NCBI GenBank assembly: GCA_020351895.1
Contig: CP070672.1
Span: 2,517,293 to 2,535,819 of the forward strand
Direction: 5' to 3'
DNA length: 18,527 nucleotides
From: Thermoplasmata archaeon
Lineage (GTDB): Archaea; Thermoplasmatota; Thermoplasmata; GCA-020350865
Notes under the pieces: model-generated
Told to the model about the DNA's origin: nothing
Databases searched by the model: none
Seen by the model: the letters and a program-made list of their open reading frames with translations, nothing else
Translations under genes and position numbers: made by a program
Shown: one piece after another, positions 7,721 through 14,558 of the stretch
Numbering within the stretch: the first letter of the stretch is position 1
Layout of the letters: the number at the start of each line of letters is the position of its first letter

Positions 7721-7736
7721 TTACAAAACCTTGTAA
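7721..7736 (-). promoter_or_regulatory. Palindromic operator candidate TTACAA-N4-TTGTAA (copy 1)
   Basis: Perfect 6-bp arms surround a 4-bp spacer. The site is centred about 60 bp upstream of the TATA box of the 1447-aa gene and lies 3 bp past the stop of the winged-helix gene. A second copy with matching flanks (gene-strand consensus TTACAAGNTNTTGTAACATA) lies upstream of the paralogous 1652-aa gene. The dimer-type symmetry and shared placement suggest a regulator binding site, most simply for the winged-helix protein encoded next to it. Confidence 0.6.
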
Positions 7737-7739
7737 GAA

Positions 7740-8447
7740 TCATGATAAAACAGAAACAAAAGGATTAGTGTGTAGAGTAAGAACTGCCCTATCCTTTCCA
7801 CGAACGATTCGTAAAACTATTTTGTCCTCTGTGGTCCTTAGAATCGTTGGTGAAAGCCTCTCCCTTTGGAATCTCTTCATGACCTTATCCCTAAAGATTC
7901 TCAGCCTTTTCGTATTTTCGTCCTTTTTTCGAATAAGAAGATCTGTGGGATAATACCTACGGAACTTACCATCTTCAAGTGAGCTTATGAGTCCCAAACT
8001 TTCCAGTTTTTTAGCATACCAGATAACGGCCTGATGGTTCAAGTTGAGTTTCTCACAGATTTCTTTCTGGGAAACTCCTTTTTTTTCAAGGATTGAAACA
8101 TAAATCGACTTTGCCCGTTCTATGTTCAAAATCTCCAGAATCGGTATGTCCTCAACTGCAATCATGTTAGAAGGATAATAAACCATTTTTTTTCCAATGG
8201 ATTTTTTAGAGATATAATTATCTTCCAACAACCTTCTAAGATGCCAGTTGGTGGCATGCTGAGAAAGCCCACAGGCCTGTGATATCCTTTTCGCATGGCT
8301 ACAAGGATGAAGGCATAGATATTGAAAAATCTCCTGGCGATTTTTATTCATGAATTCGAATTTACCCTCTTTTTCCCCTGTTAGTTCCTCCTCCTTGATC
8401 ATCATGGCCTTTTCAAAAGCCTTCCCAACACCTTTTTGCATTCGCAT
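7740..8447 (-). CDS. Tandem winged-helix DNA-binding regulator
   Basis: This is a 235-aa protein starting at ATG 8447. The AGGA at 8453-8456 is five bases upstream of that ATG, while the in-frame GTG at 8450 is too close to it. Two winged-helix domains follow each other. The first is at about residues 35-93 (ARNDA-type helix pair HAKRISQACGLSQHATNWHL, then a wing ending VYYP). The second is at about 110-168 (KGVSQKEICEKLNLNHQAVIWY, wing ending RRYYP). A basic C-terminal region of about 65 residues follows. The layout matches archaeal MarR/ArsR-like tandem winged-helix regulators. No metal or ligand site is evident. It follows the KaiC-like gene after 22 nt and is probably in the same transcript. 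It is the best candidate to bind the palindromes at 7721-7736 and 14498-14513, which would give it control over both giant genes and over its own operon. Confidence 0.85.
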   Translation of the reverse strand: MRMQKGVGKAFEKAMMIKEEELTGEKEGKFEFMNKNRQEIFQYLCLHPCSHAKRISQACGLSQHATNWHLRRLLEDNYISKKSIGKKMVYYPSNMIAVEDIPILEILNIERAKSIYVSILEKKGVSQKEICEKLNLNHQAVIWYAKKLESLGLISSLEDGKFRRYYPTDLLIRKKDENTKRLRIFRDKVMKRFQRERLSPTILRTTEDKIVLRIVRGKDRAVLTLHTNPFVSVLS

Positions 8448-8469
8448 CACAATCCTAAAAGAACAGAAA

Positions 8470-9339
8470 TCAGCTGTACTCTTCTATTATGTATCGCATC
8501 AATTCCGAATGGCTAATTTCGCCAAGCTCTGAATCAGAAAGCTCTTTGAAGGTTTTTTGCATTCTCTTATACACATTTTCTGGAAGGGAATCTTCGCTTT
8601 TTTTAAGCGCCTCAATCAGCTTCACGTTGGATTCTTTTTTTCTTCTCCCGTCATAAGTCTCATGCTGTACAACAAGGCCAAGACCGTTGATTATTCTATA
8701 TGGATGGAACTGTTCACTGTGCCAACTGTTTCTGCACTTTACTATCTTCAGCATCCTGCTTTGTCCTCCTTCCATTGCCTTGTAACGGAGATGAATCACA
8801 CAATCGGCAAGGTACATGGGAATTATGGTCTCTTTGCCAGATAAATCACCTTCAGTACCATGCTCTTCCAAGGTGCATAAGACTGTCCCAACCTTTCTTG
8901 TCATCTTTAAAAGCATGGTTAAAAGTTCCCTTTGTTCGTAATGGTTTTCCACGGCCCAAATCACGGGGGTGAGTGGATCTATTGCGATCCTAGCTTTCGC
9001 TCCCTTCCAATCGCCGACGAATTTATGAAGTTCCTTTCTTATGAAATTGGAAAAATCCTTGCCAGATGCATCGATAAATACCAAAACATCTTTTTTTAGG
9101 TAATCCATAATCTCCTCCCAACCCATTTCAACTGCTTCTCTTATAATCTGCTCCTTGTTCTCATCCAAACTGACAAATATACCCTCCTGTCCCGATTCCA
9201 ATCCCTTCCTTATATACTGGATAGCGAAGGTTGTCTTACCTGCACCCGATCCACCTATGACCGCGGTGGTAGAGTGCTCGTTCAGCCCTCCATCCAGAAG
9301 GGGATTCAAACCAAATACCCCAGTCTTGATCTTCCTCAT
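8470..9339 (-). CDS. KaiC/RAD55-like RecA-superfamily ATPase
   Basis: This 289-aa protein carries one KaiC-type ATPase domain. Walker A is GGSGAGKT (residues 29-36) and the likely catalytic acidic pair is D59-E60 in SLDEN. Walker B ends at Asp121 in RIAIDPLTP. The C-terminal signature LKIVKCRNSWHS...INGLGLVV (about 197-224) is typical of KaiC-family proteins. The last 65 residues form a charged helical tail unlike the core. Archaeal single-domain KaiC-like proteins often serve as signalling or regulatory ATPases beside winged-helix genes, which is the arrangement here. Some RAD55/RadA relatives act on DNA. The sequence does not decide between these. It starts 81 nt after the 1652-aa gene and is 22 nt from the winged-helix gene, so the three probably form one operon. 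A weak GGTGAG lies just upstream of ATG 9339. Confidence 0.88.
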   Translation of the reverse strand: MRKIKTGVFGLNPLLDGGLNEHSTTAVIGGSGAGKTTFAIQYIRKGLESGQEGIFVSLDENKEQIIREAVEMGWEEIMDYLKKDVLVFIDASGKDFSNFIRKELHKFVGDWKGAKARIAIDPLTPVIWAVENHYEQRELLTMLLKMTRKVGTVLCTLEEHGTEGDLSGKETIIPMYLADCVIHLRYKAMEGGQSRMLKIVKCRNSWHSEQFHPYRIINGLGLVVQHETYDGRRKKESNVKLIEALKKSEDSLPENVYKRMQKTFKELSDSELGEISHSELMRYIIEEYS

Positions 9340-9420
9340 TTGCTCACCATCCCAATTTTCTTTACCGAAGGACGTAAAATGTCTTTATGCCTCATAAGTT
9401 TAACCAAGGATTTCATGAAT

Positions 9421-12400
9421 TCACCGTTCCAAATTGCTTATTTTCTTGTCTATCTCCCTTGCGCACGCTTCCATATCAAGCATGGTGGGTCCAAGATATC
9501 CACTTTTATTCAGTAAAAGCATCAACAGCATTTCTGCCCTGATTCTGCTAAGCAGTATCTTATGGCCATCAAAATCGATTACTGACTGCTTGAACATGCC
9601 GTTTTTGTAGAAGGGAATGTATTCCCTTTGGTTCTTGGATATATGTCGGAGCATGAAATCGATATATGTATCCGGCTCAATGCAGTCATTTGTCTGAAAA
9701 GAGACAATAGAGCCATCTGATTTAACAATACCAACCCCTGATACATCGGAAATTGATAGGAGTTGGCCTACAATCTCCTTCAGCTCCTTTCTATCTTTCT
9801 TATTAACAGAAATTGAATCATTCTGCTCTTTCTTCATCATGTTGTTCGCCTTCCTTTTATCCTCTTTTTTGCCTTTCATTTTTCGATTCTTTATCATACC
9901 AAAAATAACAAGTGTAAACGCAATGGGTCCAACGATTTGGGAGAACTCGGGAATAGTGTTTGCCGCCTCCTTTGTGGGAATCGTGATCCACCAATCGCCG
10001 GTGCCATCTGGATACCTTCCCCAACCGTAGCTTGAAGGAATGTTGGTGAAAGAAGTGGAATCCTGCTCAACATCTGTATTATCATATAGTGTCACTGTAT
10101 CCGAGGCTGGAATGTTTCCTATATCAAAGGCCAAAAATGAATCCTTTTGAATCTTCGTATTCTGGGGGATTGTATAGGTTCCCCCGCTCCAGACGATATA
10201 CCAACCACTGAGATCGGCTATTTTATTGCCCTTGTTATAGAGCTCCACCCAACCGTTTGCATCGGGATATACCTCGTTTAATACGACATCCGTAGGTGGT
10301 TCAGGTGTGGCAGGTTCGTTTGCCGCTGCTTTCGTAGGTGACGTGAAGATCCAATTATTTTCCCCATCAGGGTACCTTCCCCAGCCTTGTCCTGATGGAA
10401 CACTGGAAAATGTTGTCTGGTCCTTCTGGTTATTACTGTCATCATATAATGTTACTGTGGCCGAATTCGATATCAATCCCACATCGAAGGCAAGAAATCC
10501 ACCTGCAGTTATGGTGGTACCCGCCGGTATTGTGTAGGAGCTACTATCCCAGGTTATGACCCAGTTGCTTACATCCAGGACCTTGTTTCCTTTGTTGTAA
10601 AGCTCCACCCAGCCGTTTGTATCTGGGAAGATCTCGTTTAAAACAACCTTACTACCGGCACTGGGCGGTTTTGCCCTGGTTCCCCTCTTACTTCTTGTCT
10701 CTGTTAAACCATCATCCGAAAGATCCCAGGAGTCTCGCCAATCTGTTGTGAAGAACCAGACTTTATAAGTATCATTCTGATCTATTCCGAGGGAAAGAAA
10801 GTCAAGTTGGGTTTCCAGGGCTTTCGTGTCCACTTCTGCCGCAACCTCCATTGTTATATTCCAATCCCATCTTGGGCGATTTGTGGAGTTGAATATGTTG
10901 AGATATTTTGATGTTATTAGGTTGCCCTTGCCTGAGATGTTGATCATGAAATCTGCGCCAACAAATTGATTCAGAAGATAGCCTGTTGAGGTATCGTTGT
11001 CGGCATCAATGAATATATAGGCAACATCCTCTCCCGTGACAACTGGAGTCATTGGGCGTGAGGGAACTGGTCCAATATATTTTATAACAAGTGTGGTGGG
11101 CTGCTCAAGTACGGTATCGTTTCCCAGGGGCCAATCTAAGATGCCATCGTTGTCGTCATCTGAGTCGGCATAATCGTGAATTCCGTCGTTATCAAAGTCA
11201 TACTCATTCCCTGGCTCATCAATATCGGGTATACCGTCCCCGTCACTGTCCTTGAACTCAGGGGGTGGATGATACACGGGGCGGGTTGCATTCCAGGGTA
11301 CGGTAACCCCACCCAACATCGTACCATCCACATCCAGATAGAAGGACAGGGCATTGGAATCGTGTTGGATGCCGTAGCGTAATATGTCTATGTTCTGGTT
11401 GTAAACATCCTTTGTACCAAACCTCACATCATTGTATGTATCAATTGAAAGAAGTGCATAATCCCAGTCCCCAAAGGCCCCGTCTATTGTTATGTTATCG
11501 CCGATATCTCCTATGTAGCTGTTGGTAAGACTCAGGGGATTAAGAGTCAAGACACCAGGCTCGAAAACAACGTCCTTGGGCTCTGCGATCCTGAGTCCAA
11601 TGGTTCTGGAATCGGATGCATCCTCTGAGATATCACATGTAACGAATATGGTCTCTTTTTCATCTTCAGATAGTGTTAGGGAAATTGGGATATTTAACTT
11701 GCCCTGGGAAAACCCGCCTCTCACCCTCAAGACCTCCTCATCAAACTGTTCCTCAAAGACACCGTTTCTATTTGTATCACGATATATTGAAAGATCATCT
11801 GTATCCAAATTTGTGGCCGTGCCAAAACGTGTGAGATTCATGGCCGTAATTGTGACGATGTTGTTAAGGGCGGTAAAATCCAACTTCAACATCGGAACAT
11901 TATCGGATCCTTTGGGAATAATTCTTGGTGCTATGCTGGTTTCGTTGATTACAAGGGCACCTTTGATTTGGCTCACAACAACATCGGATATGTCCTGATT
12001 GCCGGCTGTGTCCCTTGCTGTGAAAACCACGTTAATGGGATTATTTGGATTTACATTCAAGGTTGAGAGCCATATCATGGATTCTACCTGATTTTTTCCT
12101 ATTTCCATATTCACGTTGTAGTATCTATCAAATCCGTTTAGGTCCAGGGATGATCGTGATTCATTAAAATTACTGTAACCACTTGCAAATATGGTGTTAT
12201 TCCAGCCTGTCACAGCAATTGTCATATCGGCTCCAATTGATGCTATCGAATAGCCTGTTTGAACGTTATTATCCTCATCAATGAAGATGTTTACAGAGTC
12301 GAGGCCATGTGTGCCGTTAAGAATGGTCCCTTGAACCTTCAAATAGAAGGCCATCTCTCCCCATTTCGTGTGTGATACCTTGTATTTGTCAATATTCACA

Positions 12401-14379
12401 TCCTGATTCTGAGATTGATCGGTGAGAGAATCTGAATAGCTTGGAATATCCATCCAATCACTGAAGTTCCCGTCGATTTCCAGTGGCTCACGAGAAGGGA
12501 CCAATCTATTTAAAAGGAAAGGAGACACCAATAGCAATATCACGATGCTTACAACAGCCAATACCCTCACCGTATTTCCAGTGGTTCTCAAGGTCTCTTT
12601 AACTGTACTTATTCCGTTTGTGATGCCATTTCCATTGGTTATACCATTGATAAGCCCTCTTCTCAATCTCCTAAGTCCATTTGTCAGGCCATTTACCTTA
12701 CCATTGGTATACCCATTGGTGAGGCCATTGGTGAGGCCATTGGTGAGACCGTTGATGACACCTGCCAGACCTTTTCTTCTGATCTTGATTCCGTTTGTGA
12801 GACCGTTTGTTAGGCCGTTTACAAGGCCATTGGTCATGCTTGGTATCTTTATGGGTTTGACCTTCTCCAAAGAGGCCTCCAGGCTCTTGATTTCCTCATC
12901 TATATCGATCTTCAGGACGGGCGCCTTCCTACGAACCTCATCTTCAACAACCAATTCCTCTTTCAGGCTAATCCCGCAGATATTGCACTGTGTTATTCCT
13001 TCCTTAATGAATGCACCGCATTCAGGACAGAGGTAGAGAACCGAGGGTTCTTTTTTATACCAGTAATCAGGGGACTTTTCCGGTTCCTCTTCCACAACCT
13101 CCTCGATTATAATTTCCTCCATCTCTGGACCGAAGACAGCACCACAATTGGGACACTCCGCAGCTTCCGAAGTGTAAAACGACCCGCACTCAGTGCACAT
13201 AAGCAGCTCATGGATTTCCTCCTCGACCTCGGGAACCTTTTCGGGCTCTGCCTCTTCTTCTGCCACCTCTTCTTCCTCTTCGAAGGCGAAGACGACCCCG
13301 CAATTTGCGCATTCAGATGCCGTTATACTTGAAAAGGATCCGCACTCAGGACATATGAAAAGTTCGACCAATTCCTCTATCTCTGGCTCTGGAATCTCTT
13401 TTGGCTCGGCCTTCGCCTCTTCAATTTCTTCCTCCTCCTCAAACTCGAAAACAGCCCCACAATTTGCGCATTCTGTTGCCTCTATGCTCAGAAAAGATCC
13501 GCATTCAGGACATATGAAAAGCTCGGCCTTTTCCTCGGCCTCATATTCCGGCTTTTCAATCTCGAGTTCAGGTTTTTCTTTTGCAGCCTCGATTTCCTCC
13601 ATTTTATAGCCGCACTTCGGACAAACCTCCACTTTCACCCCCAGGAATTCTCCACATCTTTGGCACACATGAAGGGCTTCAAATTCAGCTTCCTCCTCTA
13701 CCTCCTCACCTTCCGTCTCGGGAGTTACGATTTCTTCTTCTGGTTCTCCGATCTCTACACCGCATAAATCACATTTTTTCGCTCCCTTGGCTATTAAGGA
13801 TCTGCATTCAGTGCAAATGTAAACCTCGGGCTCCTCTTCCTCAACAACCTTTTCCACCAATTCTTCTTCTTCAACCCTTTCCTCCCCGATTTTTGCTCCG
13901 CATAGGCCGCACTCTGTTGCCTTTGAGCTTAAGAGAGCACCGCAACTTCTGCATACGAGCAACTCCCCCTTCTCCTCCTCTGTTTTGGGCCTTGGCAGGC
14001 TTTGATAGATTTTTTCAGCCACCATGTCGCTAATGCCTTCAACAGATGCAATATCCTCAACTGTGGCTTTCCTCAGATCCTCCAGTGTCCGAAATCCTGC
14101 ATCCCAAAAGGCTTCGGCCCTGGCCCTACCAATCTGGGGTATGAGTGAGAAAAGGCCAATTGCTATTTCCTTTGCCTCTGGTGTTGTTATCTCCTTTTTC
14201 TTTCTCTCCCCCTCTTTTATTCTTTCCCTGTATTTTTCTGAGAGGGCCTGACCTAAACCCCTTTTCATGCCGTTTGCAGCGCCCTTTCTAAGGCTCTTTC
14301 CGCATTTTTTACATTTCTCATCCTTGGAAGAGACCGCTCCTCCACAGAAGGGACATAGTAAGCTATTATCCGGTTCCAT
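9421..14379 (-). CDS. Giant transmembrane protein: eight zinc ribbons, HhH, GLTNG repeats, CBM9-like, TSP3, two lamin-tail domains and C-terminal Roadblock/LC7-like domain
   Basis: This protein has 1652 aa. The inner part holds zinc ribbon 1 (Cys9/12/23/26), a helix-hairpin-helix module (about 70-128) and seven more ribbons starting at Cys143, 189, 239, 290, 343, 395 and 451, joined by Glu-rich linkers. GLTNG-type repeats follow (516-590). The first membrane helix is at about 603-624. The outer part matches the 1447-aa paralogue throughout: CBM9-like domain (IDGNFSDW, 635 onward), beta domain (about 803-950), a second CBM9-like domain (IDGAFGDW) split by a DSDGDG calcium-type insert (about 1044-1082), and lamin-tail domains at about 1245 and 1365. 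IPEF (1476-1479) and a second helix (about 1481-1496) lead into a strongly basic stretch. Residues about 1525-1652 look like a Roadblock/LC7 domain. The C-terminus should therefore be inside the cell, which argues that the second helix is a permanent anchor. GAGGAG lies four bases before ATG 14379. The function is unknown. Confidence 0.85.
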   Translation of the reverse strand: MEPDNSLLCPFCGGAVSSKDEKCKKCGKSLRKGAANGMKRGLGQALSEKYRERIKEGERKKKEITTPEAKEIAIGLFSLIPQIGRARAEAFWDAGFRTLEDLRKATVEDIASVEGISDMVAEKIYQSLPRPKTEEEKGELLVCRSCGALLSSKATECGLCGAKIGEERVEEEELVEKVVEEEEPEVYICTECRSLIAKGAKKCDLCGVEIGEPEEEIVTPETEGEEVEEEAEFEALHVCQRCGEFLGVKVEVCPKCGYKMEEIEAAKEKPELEIEKPEYEAEEKAELFICPECGSFLSIEATECANCGAVFEFEEEEEIEEAKAEPKEIPEPEIEELVELFICPECGSFSSITASECANCGVVFAFEEEEEVAEEEAEPEKVPEVEEEIHELLMCTECGSFYTSEAAECPNCGAVFGPEMEEIIIEEVVEEEPEKSPDYWYKKEPSVLYLCPECGAFIKEGITQCNICGISLKEELVVEDEVRRKAPVLKIDIDEEIKSLEASLEKVKPIKIPSMTNGLVNGLTNGLTNGIKIRRKGLAGVINGLTNGLTNGLTNGYTNGKVNGLTNGLRRLRRGLINGITNGNGITNGISTVKETLRTTGNTVRVLAVVSIVILLLVSPFLLNRLVPSREPLEIDGNFSDWMDIPSYSDSLTDQSQNQDVNIDKYKVSHTKWGEMAFYLKVQGTILNGTHGLDSVNIFIDEDNNVQTGYSIASIGADMTIAVTGWNNTIFASGYSNFNESRSSLDLNGFDRYYNVNMEIGKNQVESMIWLSTLNVNPNNPINVVFTARDTAGNQDISDVVVSQIKGALVINETSIAPRIIPKGSDNVPMLKLDFTALNNIVTITAMNLTRFGTATNLDTDDLSIYRDTNRNGVFEEQFDEEVLRVRGGFSQGKLNIPISLTLSEDEKETIFVTCDISEDASDSRTIGLRIAEPKDVVFEPGVLTLNPLSLTNSYIGDIGDNITIDGAFGDWDYALLSIDTYNDVRFGTKDVYNQNIDILRYGIQHDSNALSFYLDVDGTMLGGVTVPWNATRPVYHPPPEFKDSDGDGIPDIDEPGNEYDFDNDGIHDYADSDDDNDGILDWPLGNDTVLEQPTTLVIKYIGPVPSRPMTPVVTGEDVAYIFIDADNDTSTGYLLNQFVGADFMINISGKGNLITSKYLNIFNSTNRPRWDWNITMEVAAEVDTKALETQLDFLSLGIDQNDTYKVWFFTTDWRDSWDLSDDGLTETRSKRGTRAKPPSAGSKVVLNEIFPDTNGWVELYNKGNKVLDVSNWVITWDSSSYTIPAGTTITAGGFLAFDVGLISNSATVTLYDDSNNQKDQTTFSSVPSGQGWGRYPDGENNWIFTSPTKAAANEPATPEPPTDVVLNEVYPDANGWVELYNKGNKIADLSGWYIVWSGGTYTIPQNTKIQKDSFLAFDIGNIPASDTVTLYDNTDVEQDSTSFTNIPSSYGWGRYPDGTGDWWITIPTKEAANTIPEFSQIVGPIAFTLVIFGMIKNRKMKGKKEDKRKANNMMKKEQNDSISVNKKDRKELKEIVGQLLSISDVSGVGIVKSDGSIVSFQTNDCIEPDTYIDFMLRHISKNQREYIPFYKNGMFKQSVIDFDGHKILLSRIRAEMLLMLLLNKSGYLGPTMLDMEACAREIDKKISNLER
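12610..12834 (-). repeat. GLTNG-type repeat tract in the 1652-aa protein
   Basis: About a dozen (L/I/V/Y/M)-(T/V)-N-G tetrapeptides occur with basic breaks (IKIRRKG, LRRLRRG). The tract is less regular than the one in the paralogue but shares its ending (ITNGNGITNG) and its place just before the first membrane helix. Confidence 0.88.
13204..13521 (-). repeat. Tandem duplication of a 53-residue zinc-ribbon-plus-acidic-linker unit
   Basis: Residues 287-339 and 340-392 of the 1652-aa protein repeat the same unit. Each starts LFICPECGSF, has ECANCG 14 residues later, and continues into a run of Glu and a Pro/Glu linker. The similarity is also clear in the DNA: the stretch reading CAGGACATATGAAAAG on the plus strand occurs in both, 159 nt apart. 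This points to a fairly recent duplication or gene conversion. Confidence 0.8.
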
Positions 14380-14420
14380 TAAACTCCTCTTTATTTGACA
14401 AGAATCATGCTTGCCGGATT

Positions 14421-14438
14421 GTACTATTCTAATAGTAT
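14421..14438 (-). promoter_or_regulatory. Inverted repeat between TATA box and transcription start of the 1652-aa gene
   Basis: TACTATT-CT-AATAGTA at 14422-14437 has perfect 7-bp arms around a 2-bp spacer. It lies just downstream of the TATA box at 14440-14446 and just upstream of the expected transcription start (about 14417). This is a common repressor position in Archaea, where a bound protein blocks RNA polymerase recruitment. Its sequence differs from the TTACAA-N4-TTGTAA palindrome, so a second regulator is possible. Confidence 0.45.
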
Positions 14439-14439
14439 C

Positions 14440-14446
14440 TATATAA
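14440..14446 (-). promoter_or_regulatory. TATA box for the 1652-aa gene and its operon
   Basis: Read on the minus strand this is TTATATA, preceded by TTTTCC. Transcription from about 14417 would give a leader of roughly 38 nt carrying the GAGGAG Shine-Dalgarno before ATG 14379. Confidence 0.5.
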
Positions 14447-14497
14447 GGAAAATATAGGAAATCTATACAGTGAATTGAACAAAAGTTTGTGTGTATG

Positions 14498-14513
14498 TTA
14501 CAATATCTTGTAA
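14498..14513 (-). promoter_or_regulatory. Palindromic operator candidate TTACAA-N4-TTGTAA (copy 2)
   Basis: This is the same 6-4-6 palindrome as at 7721-7736, with the same extra CATA on the promoter-proximal side in gene orientation. It is centred about 62 bp upstream of the TATA box of the 1652-aa gene, against about 60 bp for the other copy. A position this far upstream fits an activator, or a site used for DNA looping, better than a simple blocking repressor. Confidence 0.6.
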
Positions 14514-14558
14514 AAGGCGTTATTTTGGGGATTTCGGGTAAACATCACGAAAATTGAT

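Noticed and set aside
7721..7736. The palindrome after the winged-helix gene as a transcription terminator
   Set aside because: The 6-bp AT-rich stem is weak, archaeal termination does not need hairpins, and a matching copy with the same flanks stands at the same distance above another promoter, which fits an operator better.
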